DNA of 64,000 nucleotides from Wolfiporia cocos (GCA_029448655.1 JACCLO010000009.1:310001-374000); one strand, 5' to 3'; counted from the first letter of the stretch, positions 10,300 to 22,838 are shown. Numbers and translations: made by a program. The notes: generated by a model from the sequence alone, not told the origin.

Positions 10300-10382
10300 A
10301 GTGCCTTTTCAGGACTTAAATGCCTTTTCAGGACTTTTCGCAATCAATGCCATGCACCAAAAAATAATGCCTTTTCAGGACT
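10300..10382 (-). ncRNA. Three tandem RNA hairpins between ORF1 and gag (A1)
   Basis: On the minus strand AGTCCTGAAAAGGCA occurs three times (10300-10316, 10319-10335, 10366-10382). Each can fold into AGUCCU / AGG-C-AYU with a GAAA tetraloop and one bulged C. A3 and B1 have equivalent hairpins at the same place; in B1 the closing pair is changed on both sides. Role unknown: translation re-initiation, packaging or Gag binding are candidates. Confidence 0.55.
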
Positions 10383-10391
10383 TTCTATCTA

Positions 10392-11207
10392 CTACAACTG
10401 GGGTTTGCCAAGGTCGAAGTTGAGACCGCTGTGTACTAGGTGTGTTTTTAAGTACGTAACGTGCTGTTTCACGTCTAGGTCTCCAAAGACGTGCTCCACC
10501 CTCCTGAGATATTTTTCAAGGCGGCGGAGATCTTCGTTCTTCATGGAGTCCTGATGGACCCTTTGCTCCAGGTGTGTGGAGAGATCGTCGAAGTCGGTGA
10601 TGAGGGTGGTGAATTTTGCTATGATCGGGGCCGTAGTGGTTGCGTCGGGGGCTTTCCATAGCCGGAAGAGGTTCTTGTGAGTGGCGTTCATCTGTTTGTC
10701 GACGTCTAAAAACCAGTCCCACTTCTTCTCCGTGCAATGGACGTCCCTGGAGTTCGGAAGACCCCGCTTCTCGACCCACTCGGCCGGCATCCTAAGCTCC
10801 TCCACTCTTTCCAACAGCGACTTCTTTGGGGGCTCAATTCGCTCCCAAAGACTCCTCACCATTCTCTCTTCCTCAACCCTCTTCCTGGCCGCCTCGGCGA
10901 TTAGCTGATCCAGGCTTTGTTTCTGGATCCGAGCCTCGAGCTTCTCCTTCTGGCGGAGAAGCTTGTCGAGCTTCTTCCGCCTGATGTTGTCGAGGGCGGC
11001 CTCGTGGTTGACCCTTCGGATCTCCTCCGGGTCAGGGTTCGGCTTCCTGTAGAAGACGTCTTTGCCCTTTCGGGACTTTCCTCGCTTTGGGGCTGTGACC
11101 GCGGAGATGCGGTCTTCGAGCGATTTAGAGGCGGCAATGTGCCATTCCTCGCGCTCCCCCGTAGCAGCGTTTCTCGGGGTAACCGTGAAACGTGGTGCTT
11201 TCGGCAT
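10392..11207 (-). CDS. A1 ORF1, conserved pre-gag protein (271 aa)
   Basis: The start is the ATG at 11207, matching the homologous start in A3; the upstream in-frame GTG is not used here. The protein is highly charged: a basic Lys/Arg-rich N-terminal third, a long Arg/Lys/Glu helix that should form a coiled coil (about residues 65-130), then a more globular C-terminal half with conserved Trp residues (PAEWVEKRG, EKKWDWF). I recognise no domain. The same protein precedes gag in A3, B1 and, more remotely, F, so it belongs to the elements and is not a captured one-off. It might be a nucleic-acid-binding or capsid-accessory protein. Function is unknown. Confidence 0.8.
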   Translation of the reverse strand: MPKAPRFTVTPRNAATGEREEWHIAASKSLEDRISAVTAPKRGKSRKGKDVFYRKPNPDPEEIRRVNHEAALDNIRRKKLDKLLRQKEKLEARIQKQSLDQLIAEAARKRVEEERMVRSLWERIEPPKKSLLERVEELRMPAEWVEKRGLPNSRDVHCTEKKWDWFLDVDKQMNATHKNLFRLWKAPDATTTAPIIAKFTTLITDFDDLSTHLEQRVHQDSMKNEDLRRLEKYLRRVEHVFGDLDVKQHVTYLKTHLVHSGLNFDLGKPQL

Positions 11208-11893
11208 GACTACGTAAAAGAAGTCTAAGTAAGCTATTCTAGTGGAAATCACGCGGTCTTCTGTCGGGGCTTATCGTCGCTTCTTGAGGTGTCGTGCGCT
11301 TATCCTCCGGCGTCAATGGGCGCTCCGCCCTCGACCGGAGTTAGTGTCGGCGACTGGATTGCGTCTCTCTCACGCTACCAGGTGGGGGATACAGCAAGTC
11401 GTCTTCCCTTGACGCCTGGGAATGCAGGATTTGGGGTATTACACCCCGCATGTGCCCACGCCTCACTCCAGTTAGGTGGCTGCCAGTGTTTAAACCAAAC
11501 CCATGCCCTGAGGGACTTAGAGGGTGCCAAGGCCAGAACTCTATCGTTCTGAAGCCGTATCGGCAGCGGTTCTAGGCAGGGCAACTCGTGCCCACCATCC
11601 CAACTCTAAATAGAGTGGCCCCTGTACGCCTGGGGATAGGCTAGAAGGTTGTCTTCGGCCCGGTCAAGAGGTTACACCATTGCCATCGATTCCCAACATA
11701 TGGGGAAAGGCTTGACAGCCAGTCCCCGGTTCCGCTTAAGCCTACGGTCCGGCTATTTGCCCGAAGGCGGTGATCCCCCAGAACCCACTAAGGATACCGC
11801 GCTGCCTGGCGGCGAGCGGGGGTGCGCAGACGGCGACGAAAACCCCTAAGAAGAAAAAATCCCAGACCCTCAAAGAGGGCGGGGGCGAAAGCA
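11208..11893 (-). other. Long leader of A1
   Basis: About 690 nt lie between the primer site and ORF1. The segment is GC-rich and full of short inverted repeats (for example the CCCC...GGGG pairs near 11600-11630), and is conserved in A3 (27677-28364) and, with changes, in B1. Several upstream ATGs would disfavour simple scanning. I see no protein-coding gene. A packaging signal or internal ribosome entry is possible but not shown. Confidence 0.5.
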
Positions 11894-11905
11894 AGTTCTA
11901 TTCAT
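11894..11905 (-). other. Self-priming site of A1
   Basis: Minus-strand ATGAATAGAACT lies one base inside the 5' LTR end and is the exact reverse complement of AGTTCTATTCAT inside the LTR, just downstream of the TATA box. It does not start with TGG, so a normal tRNA primer is unlikely. Confidence 0.75.
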
Positions 11906-11906
11906 A

Positions 11907-12524
11907 TAACACAAGATAACACTTACTTGATATGTTCTTGGTATTTGCTGGTTAGGCAAGAGATAAGCAGGTGTTAAGCAGGATACGTTGAGTGGTTAAC
12001 TCGTAGTATGAATGCAATGAATAGAACTGAGGCAATAGCGCTCAGCAAGTCCAGTATATATACATGATAAATAAGACCCCTAACAGTCTTATTAGATAAT
12101 ACTAATGTCCGTATTCGTATGTACAAGTCCCCAGGTACCTAAGTACTTAGTAATATACGATAAATACATATGCCGATCAAAACCGGGATATAGGAAGGCG
12201 GCGTAGGCCGCGCGAATGGCGTTTTGCGCTCTTGTCATTACAAAGACGGGGCGTGACCAAAGCCCGGTCCGCTGACGTTTATACGCTGACTGCTTCCGGA
12301 CGGAACGTCCGATTGGCTGGAACTAGACATGTGACTGATGGTAACTACTGGTGATAAGATAAGACCGTCGTTACGGGAGATAACGCGGCCATCATTCGGC
12401 ACGTATGTAACCGTTAACTTGTGAACCAGATAAGCTAGTTATTGGTCTAGAAAGTCGTAGATAATTCGTAGAATTGCCGGAAAAATAGTAAGAAATATAG
12501 GGAAACTAGGAGAATTCTTGTGAC
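11907..12524 (-). repeat. 5' LTR of element A1
   Basis: 618 bp, with TATATATA on the minus strand and the transcript-start/self-priming block about 34 nt downstream. It is flanked outside by GAAAT, the target duplication. Confidence 0.95.
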
Positions 12525-13971
12525 AGAAATGCTGGCTGTCATCAGGGCCCTGGAGGAGTGGCGACACTATCTAGAGGGACACCCTGAAAAATTCGAGATA
12601 TGGTCGGATCATCTAAACCTGACCTATTTCAAAACGGCGCAAAAACTGACGAGACGACAAGCCCGTTGGGCACTGTACCTCTCACGCTTCAACTTCCAAA
12701 TGAAGCACAAACCTGGCAAAACAATGCTAACCGCGGATCCTCTGTCCAGGTGGCCAGACCATGAGGAGGGGGTGGATCTCAATAATCGCGACCAGGTTCT
12801 TCTGAAACCTGAGTGGTTCGAGCAAGAGTACATGGCAATGGCTCTTGATACCTCCCATGCTGCCCCACAATCGGAAGATGAATCAATACTCCGAGAGATC
12901 CGCAAAGCGTTGCTAAACGACAAGGTCAAAAAAGACTACAAGGAGCTGCTCTCATCCGGCCCTCGTGAATTCAAAAAAGACCTATCAGAATGGAACTACA
13001 AAGGAGGGTTACTTCTCCGAAGAGGCAAGGTCTACGTTCCAGCTACACCAGCGGATATCAGATGGCAAGTGGTCGAGTATCATCACGATCACAAGTCAGC
13101 TGGGCATTTCGGATGCTACAAAACGTACGAATTGCTAAGCCGCAACTATTGGTGGCCCGGAATGTTTGTTTACATCAAAAAATATGTAGACGGATGCGAC
13201 GCATGCCAACGTATGAAGAACCACCTGCAGAAGCCGTACAGTCCCCTGCAACCCTTACCGGTGCCGTCAGGCCCGTGGGAAGTGGTGACAATAGACCTGA
13301 TTACTCAGCTACCCCACCGGGAATGCATGACGCGATCATGGTCGTAGTGGATCGATTGACCAAAAGAGCAAGGTTCTTCCCAATGGAAAACACCTTCTCA
13401 ACGAAAGACCTAGCTACGATACTCTATCAAAAGGTATATCCCTTACATGGGTTGCCGAAACAGATAGTATCGGACAGAGGGACACAATTCGCCTCCAAAC
13501 TATCCGGTGAATGGTGCACCCTGCTGGGAATTTAAAGGTCGATGACTACTGCGTACCATCCGCAGGCAGACAGACAAACCGAACGAGTAAATCAAATACT
13601 CGAACAGTATCTACGGTGCTACATTAATACGTACCAAAAAGATAACTGGTCGAAGTTCCTGCCAACAGCGGAATTTGCGTACATTAATGCAGCCAGTGAA
13701 ACTACCAAGGAATCTCCATTTCTGGTAGAACTAGGTCGTCACCCTATCGCAGGACCAAGCAGTTTCGAGCCAAGTCGAAACAAAGACTTAGTAGAAATTG
13801 CGAACACATGGTTCTCTGCACAAGAGAAAGCTAAGGCAGCAATGAAAATTGCAGCGGAAAGATGGTCCTGGTACTATGACCAAAAGAAGCAGGTTGTCCC
13901 TTCAAAGTGGGCGGCAAAGTACTCGTGGACGTGCGAAGTTGGCAAGACACCAAAAGAAGTCTAGCCCCTCG
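12525..13971 (+). pseudogene. Element A2 pol, part 2 (RNase H to integrase)
   Basis: After the duplicated GAAAT the A2 frame resumes exactly where part 1 stopped. It encodes the end of RNase H, the HHCC zinc domain and the integrase core. Lesions: the same one-base deletion as A1 near 13310, a CAA to TAA stop at 13533-13535, and another frameshift near 13895. It ends at CCTCG, the target duplication of B1, and continues at 24195. Confidence 0.9.
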
Positions 13972-14608
13972 TGACACAAGACTACTCACTTATACTTATA
14001 AGCTTGAGGTTGCTGGTTAGGCGGTAGCTTTGAGATTGTCGAGTAGACAAGAACTTGTAAAGCAGGTAGAGCAGGGCGCGGTGAGATGTTATCTCAGAGT
14101 GCAAATGCAATGAATAGAATCTGAGGTGTTAACGCTCAGATATCGTAGTATATATACATGTTAGATAAGACCCCTAGCAGTCTTATTATCTAATCTAACT
14201 ATCTCAATACGGAGGACAGGTCCTCGGATACCTAAGTACTTAGTAATTACAAGTAAATACATATACCGATTAGAACCGGGATATAGATATGCGGCGTAAG
14301 CCGCGCGAATGGCAAATAGTGCGCAATCATTAGTCAGTTGGAGGCGTGACCAAACGCCGGTCCGCTGATCTAATGGAGATGACGTTTCACGGACGGGATG
14401 TCCGATTGGCTGCAAGAATAGACATGTGACTTCTAACGGGAACTACCGTGATTAGATACCGTTGTTACGGGAGATAACACGGCCATCATTCGGCTTGTAT
14501 GTAACGAATAGTTACCAACCAATTAAGCCCTAGGTTGACGTATAAACCGTAGATAAATTCGTAGAAATTCGGGAAAAATAGTAGTAATACTAGGAAAATC
14601 TTGTGACA
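13972..14608 (-). repeat. 3' LTR of element B1
   Basis: 637 bp. On the plus strand it begins TGACACAAG and ends TTGTGACA, followed by the G-run polypurine tract (14609-14620 as C-run). Confidence 0.95.
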
Positions 14609-14653
14609 TTACCCCCCCTTTAGATTTCAACGACCCTGTTGAAGTAAATTTTC

Positions 14654-17600
14654 TTATCTTCCTGTCGAACCAAAACCTTGAGTTCCTCGCGCTAATCTTT
14701 TCTGCTCCGGCCCTAGTACACCTCTTCGTTTACTTGGGTCGGGCTCGTAGTATGGGTCCTTCAATTGCCTTTCTCTCATTTCACGCCTCAGCTTTTCAGC
14801 TGATTTAGGTGTGTAGGAGAGGCGAATTTCGGGTACTACTGCTACTTCGCAGATTAGTTGTGTGATTTGGTCCCCCTTCCGTACTTGATACGGGTCACCA
14901 GTTAAGTTCATCAACATTACGAAGATTTCACCGCGGTAGTCGTGATCTATGACACCGGCAAGGACATCTAAGCCCTTTTTTGCCATGCCTGATCTGGGTG
15001 CTATCCGACCATAAGTCCCGTAAGGAACTTTGATGAATACATCCGTGGGTATCGTCGTGGATTTCCAGCTGTTCACTAGAATGTCTTTGTCACAAAATAT
15101 TCCTTTATTATTTTAGACTCCCTCGCTATAGGATTGTACGCGCGGCGCTAGACGTACGCCGCGTCTCTACACCGTAGCCACCTCCGCGTCTGTTCCAGAG
15201 TATGTAGGTCACCTGGTCGTCTGATTAGCGCTGTAGGGTAGCGCGCGTTTCCGGTACTCACGTTAGGGTCACACTTGTTACATGGTCACTGGTAGTTACA
15301 TGTAGTCATGTGCTCTTGTAGTTAGGGCGCACAGGCCTCTACTTTAGGGCGGCCATTACTGGCCACTGCCTCCTGTATAAGTACGGCGGATGAGGACTTA
15401 CATCCTCATCCTTGAGATTCTCGGCAATGCACTTAGTGCCTCTCTTATCTCTCTCTGTGTGAGTCTCTGCCCCGGGGGCCTCTCTCGTCTGCCTTGTCTG
15501 TGCGTCACCTCGACAAGTCGCCGTTTAGGAGTCCCACCTTTGGGTACAGCCGTCGCGGTCACCACTATCGCGGTTGCGCACCGCCTTGCTAGGCGTTATA
15601 GGACACCCCTGCTGCGCAGGTCCCACAGACGGGTAAGTCTGTGTCAGTCTTGCGACGTGTATAGGTCGAATCCAATTGAATCGCCTGTTCCATGGGTCGG
15701 AATTGTCCCATTGACACCTATGGTAACCTCCATGTCTTCGTTGAAGTCAACCTCTGATGGTACCCATTGTTTGGTTTCGGGGTGGCGCTTGTAGTGCACC
15801 TTTGGTTCGTTAGGTCCGACATCGTCCCTGTACTGCGGCCAGTCATCAGGCCATGTACACGTGTCCCCTTCCCAATCGGGAGAGTCCGGGTCGAATATGG
15901 TGATGGAATGTTTGGTTCCACCACGCATTTGGGTCGATCGTCTAAGTTGGGTGTCTAGGGGAGTATTGAAGGTTGAGAATTTTGCCTTATACTCGTCTAG
16001 AATTTCCTTCGCATTTGTGAGGGCGTCCTCGTATTCCCAGGTGTTGTATTCATGAGTGTAGCCTTTCCATCTGATTAGGAATTGCCACTTCCCAAACGCT
16101 ACCCTATGAGAAAGGATCGCCTCCACTTCCCATTCTACCTCATCTTCCTCCGAGTCCCTGTCGGGTACTGGAGGTTCGGTTCTTTGTCCTTCAATGGTAG
16201 ATTCCTTGTACATGACCAATTTCGAAGCATGGAACACAGGGTGATAAGCCCTATATTGCGCGTCCATGTGTACCTTGAACGTTACCGGCCCTAAGACTTC
16301 AATAATCTTAAATGGGCCGATGTATCGGGGGGCTAGACTCCTTTCGGTGTCTTGCCAGCTCCTTACGTCCACAAGTACCTTATCTCCTAATTTGAAGGGG
16401 ACAAGTTCCTTCTTTCAGTCATAGTACCGGGTCCATCTATCGGCTGCAATTTTCATCGCTGCCTTGGCTTGTGATTGGGCCTCAAAGCGCTTATGAGCGA
16501 TTTCACTCAAGTCTACATTTCGACTTGGTTCGAAACTGCTTGGTCCTGCTATCGGGTGTCGACCTAGTTCTACCATGAACGGAGAGTTCTTGGTAGTCTC
16601 GCTTGCTGCGTTGTTATAGGCAAATTAAGCAGTGGGAAGGAACTCCGACCAGTTATCCTTTTCATAGATGTTAACGTAACATCTAAGGTACTGTTCGAGT
16701 GTTTGATTCACTCTTTCGGTTTGTCCGTCCGCTTGCGGGTGATATGCGGTCGTCATCGACCACTTAATGCCCAGTAGTTCGCACCATTTGCCAAATAATT
16801 TAGAGGCGAATTGTGTTCCCCTGTCCGACACTATTTGTTTCGGTAACCCATGTAGCGGGTACACGAAATGATAAAGCGTCGTGGCTAGGTCCTTCGTCGG
16901 GAACTGATTAGAAATCGGGAAGAACCGGGCTCGCTTGGTCAGTCGATCAACTACCACCATAATCGCGTCTGCTATGCCTGATTTGGGCAATTGCGTGATT
17001 AGGTCTATGGTCACCACTTCCCACGGGCCTGACGGCACCGGTAGGGGTTGCAGGGGTCCATATGGCTTCTGAGGGTGATTTTTCATCCGTTGGCATGTGT
17101 CACATCCATCTACGTATTTCTTCACGTAGACGAACATGCCCGGCCACCAATAGTTGCGGGATAGCAATTCGTATGTCTTGTATCAACCGAAATGCCCAGC
17201 CGACTTGTGATCGTGATGTAATTCGACCACTTGCCGTCTGAGATCCGCTGGTGTGGTTGGGACGTACACTTTGCCTTTATGGAGTAATAATCCTCCTTCG
17301 TAGTTCCACGTTTGTAGGTCTTTCCGGAATTCACGAGCACCTGATGAGAGCAGTTGCTTGTAATCCTTCGTGACCTTGTCGTCGAGCAATGCTTTGCGGA
17401 TGTCTCGGAGTATCGGATCATCCGATTCTGGCGCAGCATGGGAGGTATCCAGAGCCATTGACATGAGCTCTGATTCGAAAAATTCAGGTTTCAGTAGAAT
17501 TTGATCCCTGTTATCGAGTTCCACCCCCTCTTCATGATCTGAACGCCTGGACAGAGGGTCCGCTGTTAGCATTGTCTTGCCAGGTTTGTGCTTCATTACG

Positions 17601-19640
17601 TAATTGAAGCGTGAGAGGTACAAGGCCCATCGGGCCTGTCGTCGCGTCAGTTTTTGCGCCGTTTTGAAATAGGTCAGATTGAGGTGATCCGACCATATTT
17701 CGAACTTTTCAGGTGCTCCTTCGAGGTAATGTCTCCATTCCTCAAGAGCCCTAATCACCGCCAACATTTCCTTGTTGTAGATCTCATAGTTCCGTTCGGG
17801 GGCACTTAGCGACTTGCTAAAGAAGCCCACCGGATGATATTTTTTATCTTTCGGATGTAATTGAGACAAGACTGCACCGGTTGCGAAATCCGATGCATCT
17901 GTTTCTAGTCGGAAAGGTTCGTCTTGTGACGGGATTCGTAAAACGGGCGCTTTGGTGAATGCTTCCTTTAGTTCAAGGAAGGCATCCTCCTGCTCGGCGT
18001 CCCAATGCCAAGGCTCTGACTTCTTTGTCAAGATCGTCAGTGGTTTGGCCTTTTTCGAGAACTTTTCTATAAATTTTCTATAGAAGTTTGCAAAGCCAAG
18101 GAACGCTTGCATGTCCTTGACCTTTTGGGGTCTCGGCCAATCTTGAACTCCGCTGTACTTCTTCGGGTCCATCATTATCTTTCCATTGGCAATGGTTACG
18201 CCGAGGTACTCAATTGAGGGCTGTTCAAAGAAGCACTTTTCGGGTTTCGCATACAGATCGTGGTCCTTCAGGGTTTCTAGTACCTGTTTGGTGATCCAAC
18301 GATGTTCCGCCATGTCGTTACCGAATATGAGAATGTCGTCTAAATATACGACAACTTTCCCAGTACGGATATATGGGGCTAGGATAGAGTTCATCATAGC
18401 CTGGAACGTTGCGGGGGTGTTGCAAAAACCGAAGTACATCACCGTCGCCTCGTATAATCCCTTATGCGTGACAAATGCTGTCTTCCATTCGTCACCTTCC
18501 CTGATGCGGACATTGTTATATCCCCATCTTAGGTCGATTTTAGTGAAAATGGTTGCTTGGGATAATTGATCGATTAATTCATCGATCCGAGGTATCGGGT
18601 ATCGGTTTTTGACGGCTATTCCGTTTAGCCTCCTATAGTCGACCACCATCCGAAGACCCCCATCCTTCTTTTTTACGAAGAATACGGGAGAAGCCATCGG
18701 ACTTTCGGACGGACGTATGTAACCCTTGCGTAGTTCAGTCTCGATCCACTCGTCTAGACTATTACGTTCTTGGGGCGACATTTTGTAAGGTCTAGCCAGG
18801 GGTGGAAGCTGCGCGTCTGGTTCTAGCACTATGGCATGATCCCAGGGCTTCCGTTCCGGCATCCTCTCTGATGCTTTCTGAGAGAAGACAGTTGGCCCGT
18901 ACTCTTGGTACTCCTCGGGCACTAACGATCACCATACTTCTAGGTCGATCGGGTCGTCATCCTCAGCATCTTCTGGGTCATTGCTGGGGTCTTTGTCAAG
19001 AACCGCAGCTACCAGTTCAGCCAACGTCTGTTGTTCTTCATCGTCTAGTCTGTCTAGCCAGCCGACGAATTCATTTTGGGGGTCCTCCTCTCCTATGATG
19101 TCCACGGGAGTATCCCAAATTGAGTTGCACTCGTGTAGTTCCTTTTCGGGGAGTTCAACTGTTTCCTCCCACGAGGGCTGGTTTATACCCTTCCTTCGCC
19201 TTTTTTGGTCATGACCGCAGCGGTATTTCATTTCTCCCTTTTTCCAATCGAAATCGGGATTATGATTTCTAAGTCAGTCGTACCCCAGGACCAAATCGGG
19301 TTCTAGTTGCATTACAGCTAGCCTTATGGTTTCCTTATGGGATTCGTGTTGCATGTATGCTTTTACCGACTTAATTATTCGGCCCGCGACATTTGGTGTT
19401 CCGTCGGCATTCGATACTGTGATAGGGAATGCCATGTCGTTGATGCTTATCCACCAGTTGTTGCGAGATGACTGAGATGGTAGCACCGCTGTCAATCAAG
19501 GCTAAGGCCTGCACTTTTGTTCCGTATACCCAGAGTGTTACTTCTACTCGGAAGGCCCAAGAAAAGTCACGCGCGTCGTTGCCAAAGATGTGATACACAC
19601 TCTTTACAGCGGGTACACTAATCATACTGTTACAAGACAC
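14654..19640 (-). pseudogene. B1 pol, broken
   Basis: Pieces of one polyprotein can be followed on the minus strand: protease (19371-19640, DSGAT intact), linker (18929-19231), RT to RNase H (17183-18922, YLDDILIF intact), integrase (16625-17167), GPY/F module, chromodomain and dUTPase start (15644-16372), and dUTPase remainder (14654-15087). Stops are seen near 19275, 18925, 17181, 16620 and 16410, and the protease region also shifts frame near 19440. Several stops look like CGA to TGA or TGG to TGA changes. The dUTPase is split by solo LTR E1. Unlike A, the gag-pol TGATG overlap is lost. It cannot make an active polyprotein. Confidence 0.9.
15088..15646 (+). mobile_element. Solo LTR of family E (E1)
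   Basis: 559 bp, ends TGTCACA and TGTGTCA, with a 5-bp duplication GTCTT (15083-15087, 15647-15651). It has a TATAAG box near 15375. It lies inside the B1 dUTPase reading frame, so it is younger than B1. E3 at 57388 has the same length and matching termini. Confidence 0.9.
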
Positions 19641-19666
19641 AAGCGGGCAGGATATCGCATGTGCCT

Positions 19667-21861
19667 TCAGAGAAAACCCGAGGCGCTACCTCCGTGGAGG
19701 CCAAGGGCTGTTGCGGAGTCGGCTATCCGCTGCTGGAGCCAGGGTAACTTGATCCTGATAGAGTCACCGGACGGTTTCGGCGCAGGTGCCGGCGAGGTCA
19801 CCTGGACGCGGACTTCCTCTTCTGCCGATGAGGGTTCCGCGCTTTGCTCTTCTCCAATGCGCGTAGTGGGTGCGAGGGGAACCACCTCCTCTAGCACGTG
19901 CGGGGAATTGTGGGAGAGCGTCCCTACGGTGGCTTTGGGGCTCTCGTCTTCGTCATCAGTCACCAGCTCCTGGGTGCTAACGACTCGGACTTTGTATTTT
20001 TTGGTCGGGTCCAATTTCTTCTGGCCCGACTGTTGACTCCCGCTCGACGAGCCTGTCGGCTTCGTCGTTCCGCTTCCACTAGTGGCCAGCTTAGCAGCCT
20101 TTTTCTGGTTCGACCAGTTGTCCGGACAGTCCTTCCAGGCATGTTGCCTGGGGTGCTTCTTGCAATCGGACTGCCGGTTACCCGTCCCAGCTGGCTTTGC
20201 TGCCTTGGCCTTGTCGTCGGCTTTCGCCTTCGACTTAGCTTTCTCAGTGGTCTTTTCAGACCCCAAGGACTCCTTTTTCTTCTTTTCCTCATCGAAGATC
20301 TTCCCTTTCAGCTTATCAGGATACTGTTGCTTGTACAGATCGATAGCCATATCGAGATAGACCTCCCAGTCCGTCGGTAGGGAAAAGGAGGGAACCGACT
20401 CCAGGGTTGCAAGGGTCTCGCGTACTTTTTCGGGCAAGATCCGCTTGATTTGACTGAGCAACGTCTTGTTGTCAGTCTCTGCGAGGTGGGCCAGAGTTCG
20501 CAGCTTCTGGGCCCATGCGAAGAAGTCGTCTTTGATCTTCGCTTTGCCGTCATCGCCGAAGTACTGCTCAATTTCCTTCTCGGTGATTTCCTTATCCGTC
20601 TTCTTGCCGTAGACCTTCTCGATTGTGTCCGAGAAGGTCGCCCATGTGTGCCCGGATGTCTGCCCAGTGGAGATCTTATCGACCACCGGGGACATGTATT
20701 GGTAGGCCTCGCCTGTAAGCCTGAGTAGGGCTTGGCGGACCTCATCCTCATCCGTGGCGATCCGTGCGTCCGCGAAGGACATCCCCATCTTCTGGAGCCA
20801 TTCCTTGGACGAGATGCTGTCCTTGGGGCCGGAGTACTTCGGGGTTGCGTCGGTTTCGGGGCAAGATTGATGGTCGTGGCAGTCCCGCTCGGCTGGGCGG
20901 AGGCTGCCGCTTTCAGGTTGTCTAGCTCCTTCTGGAGCGCGTCCAATTTGTTAGTTAGCACCTGGACTTCGGCGCCCGTGGTGGTACTGTTCCCGCTGCC
21001 ACTGGCGGCGGGGGCCTTCTCAAGTCTCCTGATGGCGCTCTCCACTTTGTCTAGACGTTGGCCCGTGAGCTCGTCTAGTCTGTCTCGGAGAGAGGCGTTC
21101 TCCTCCAGCACCTCGATTCGTTGCTGAAGGACATGGTTGAACGCCCGGAGCTCATTGGATTTACTCCAGACCCTCTCCACCAGCCTGTTGGCTTGGCGTT
21201 TGTATTGGGTGAGGTTTGCCATGACGTAATTGCCCGCATGGTAACGACTTTCCTTGACTGCGTTAACGCTTAGTGCAAGATGTTCGGGGGAGTAAGAGTC
21301 CATCCCCCTGGTCAGCCGTTCCGTGTATTCGGATTGTGTCGGTGCTGGCAGTATGACTGGTTCGAGATTGGCGCTCTCGAATTCCAAAAGAAAGTCCGGC
21401 AAGGTGCCGAACAGCGCCTGCTTTGATGCTTCTTCCTCGGATCTAGTCGGGGTTCTTTCTGGGGTCCTTGCTGCGTTGTGCGGGGTTCCCTCCTCCTCGC
21501 TTTCGCTGGTCGAGTACCAGTGTACATCGCCATATAAGGCAATCATCTGTGAGAGCAGCATGCTCTCGGCGTATTCGTCCCAGGCATACCACGAGATGTG
21601 GTTTCTGGTCGAGTCCTCCCCGTAGTACTTGTAGTATACGATGTAGTTTATGCGCAGGTGTTGGCGCATATGGGGCGGAATCGAGTTGAAAGTGGTTACA
21701 CTCCCCCCAGCTCTGATGCCAAAAACCACTTGCAAGTAGTCCATGAGGCATGTCTGCTCTCCGGGCCATGCGTGTTTTCCAGTCACCGGCTTGTACAGAG
21801 TTGCTACCTTGTAGGTGGTAGCGTGACGTCCTGCGGCGGGGATGATCGACCAAGACACCAT
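19667..21861 (-). pseudogene. B1 gag, frameshifted
   Basis: The ATG at 21861 matches the A gag start. The N-terminal Tyr/Trp-rich domain and the coiled-coil stretch are intact to about 20860, where a frameshift occurs; the capsid-like domain and tail continue in another frame to 19667. The zinc knuckle is a complete C-x2-H-x3-H-x4-C, a variant of the usual CCHC and better preserved than in A. The C-terminal LPWL..RIADSA motif is kept. Confidence 0.9.
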
Positions 21862-21939
21862 TGTTGCTGAGGTGTTTTCGTCAGCTTGAGTCTTATTTGT
21901 CACTTTCGACTTAAAAGATTCAAAACAAAGGAAATAAAA

Positions 21940-21999
21940 AATGCCCTGTCGGGACTTTTTTGCATGCCATGCCACCTTCAAAAGTGCCCTGTCGGGACT
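21940..21999 (-). ncRNA. Two tandem RNA hairpins between ORF1 and gag (B1)
   Basis: Minus-strand AGTCCCGACAGGGCA occurs at 21983-21999 and 21940-21956. It folds as AGUCCC / GGG-C-AYU with a GACA tetraloop and the same bulged C as in A. The C:G pair closing the loop replaces the U:A pair of family A on both strands, evidence for selection on the fold. Confidence 0.55.
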
Positions 22000-22022
22000 T
22001 TGGATTCGAGTCTCGTGCTACT

Positions 22023-22838
22023 TTACAACTCGACGGTACCCAGATTAAACTCTAATCCGGCGGATACCAACTGCCTCTTTAGGTACAAAACATGCTCCCC
22101 GATATTCAAGTCCCCAAAAATATACTCCATCCGCTTCAGGTACTTCTCCAGGCGCCTGAGGTGTTGATTAGTCATTGTGTCCTGTCGGATGCGATGTTCT
22201 CCATAGGCGCACAGCTCGTCGAAGTCTCCTGTGAGCCGTGAGAACTTGGCTATGATTGGTGGGGGTGTCGAGTAATCTTCCGCTCGCCATAATCTGGTAA
22301 GCTTGGGGTGGGCGGCGAGGCTCTTCTTTTCGACCTCTATCCACTGATCCCACTTTTTCTCGGTGCAGTGTACGTCCTTGGGGTTGGAAATTCCCCGCTT
22401 CTCGACCCATTCTGCCAGCATCCGCAACTCCTCCACCCTCTCCAACAGGGTCTTCTTCGGTCCCTGTTCGCGTCGGGCCTTGCCGGCGGCAATGAGCCAT
22501 TCGGTTTCGGCCTTTTCGGCGGCAACCCGGGCGATGTATTCGTCAAGCCGGGCTGCGTCGAGTCGGGCTTCGAGCTTCTCGTTCTGACGGAAAAGCTTGT
22601 CGAGCTTCTTGCGGCGTATGTCGGCAAGGGCCGCCTCGTGGTTCACTCTTTCGATTTCCTCGAGGTTCGGCTCTCTCCGGGTGTAAGGCTTCTTCGCCTC
22701 CTTTTTGCCCTTTCGGGACTTTCACATGGGCCCCACTTCCTCAGGCATGTATGCCTTCAGTGGTTTGCTAGGGATCTCCCAGCACTCGTGGAGGCCCGTG
22801 GCGGCGTTGCGTGGAGCGACGCGGAAGGTGTTCGGCAT
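22023..22838 (-). pseudogene. B1 ORF1, pre-gag protein with one nonsense codon
   Basis: The ATG at 22838 and stop at 22023 give 816 nt, exactly the length in A1 and A3. A TGA at 22722-22724 interrupts it, where A has a CGA Arg codon in a homologous GKSRKGK block. The Arg/Lys/Glu helix and the PAEWVEKRG-like block are conserved, showing that ORF1 was under protein-level constraint before B1 died. Confidence 0.8.

Larger units (their letters stand above)
2864..12524 (-). mobile_element. Element A1, near-complete chromodomain Ty3/gypsy retrotransposon
   Basis: The two LTRs (2864-3482 and 11907-12524) have TGTCACAAG/CTTGTGTTA ends and differ at only about four transitions, three of them at CpG sites. 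The 5-bp target duplication GAAAT lies at 2859-2863 and 12525-12529. Gene order on the minus strand is LTR, primer site, leader, ORF1, hairpins, gag, pol with C-terminal chromodomain and dUTPase, polypurine tract, LTR. It inserted into the RNase H region of its near-identical sibling A2. The only obvious lesion is a one-base deletion in the integrase core near 5300. Confidence 0.95.
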
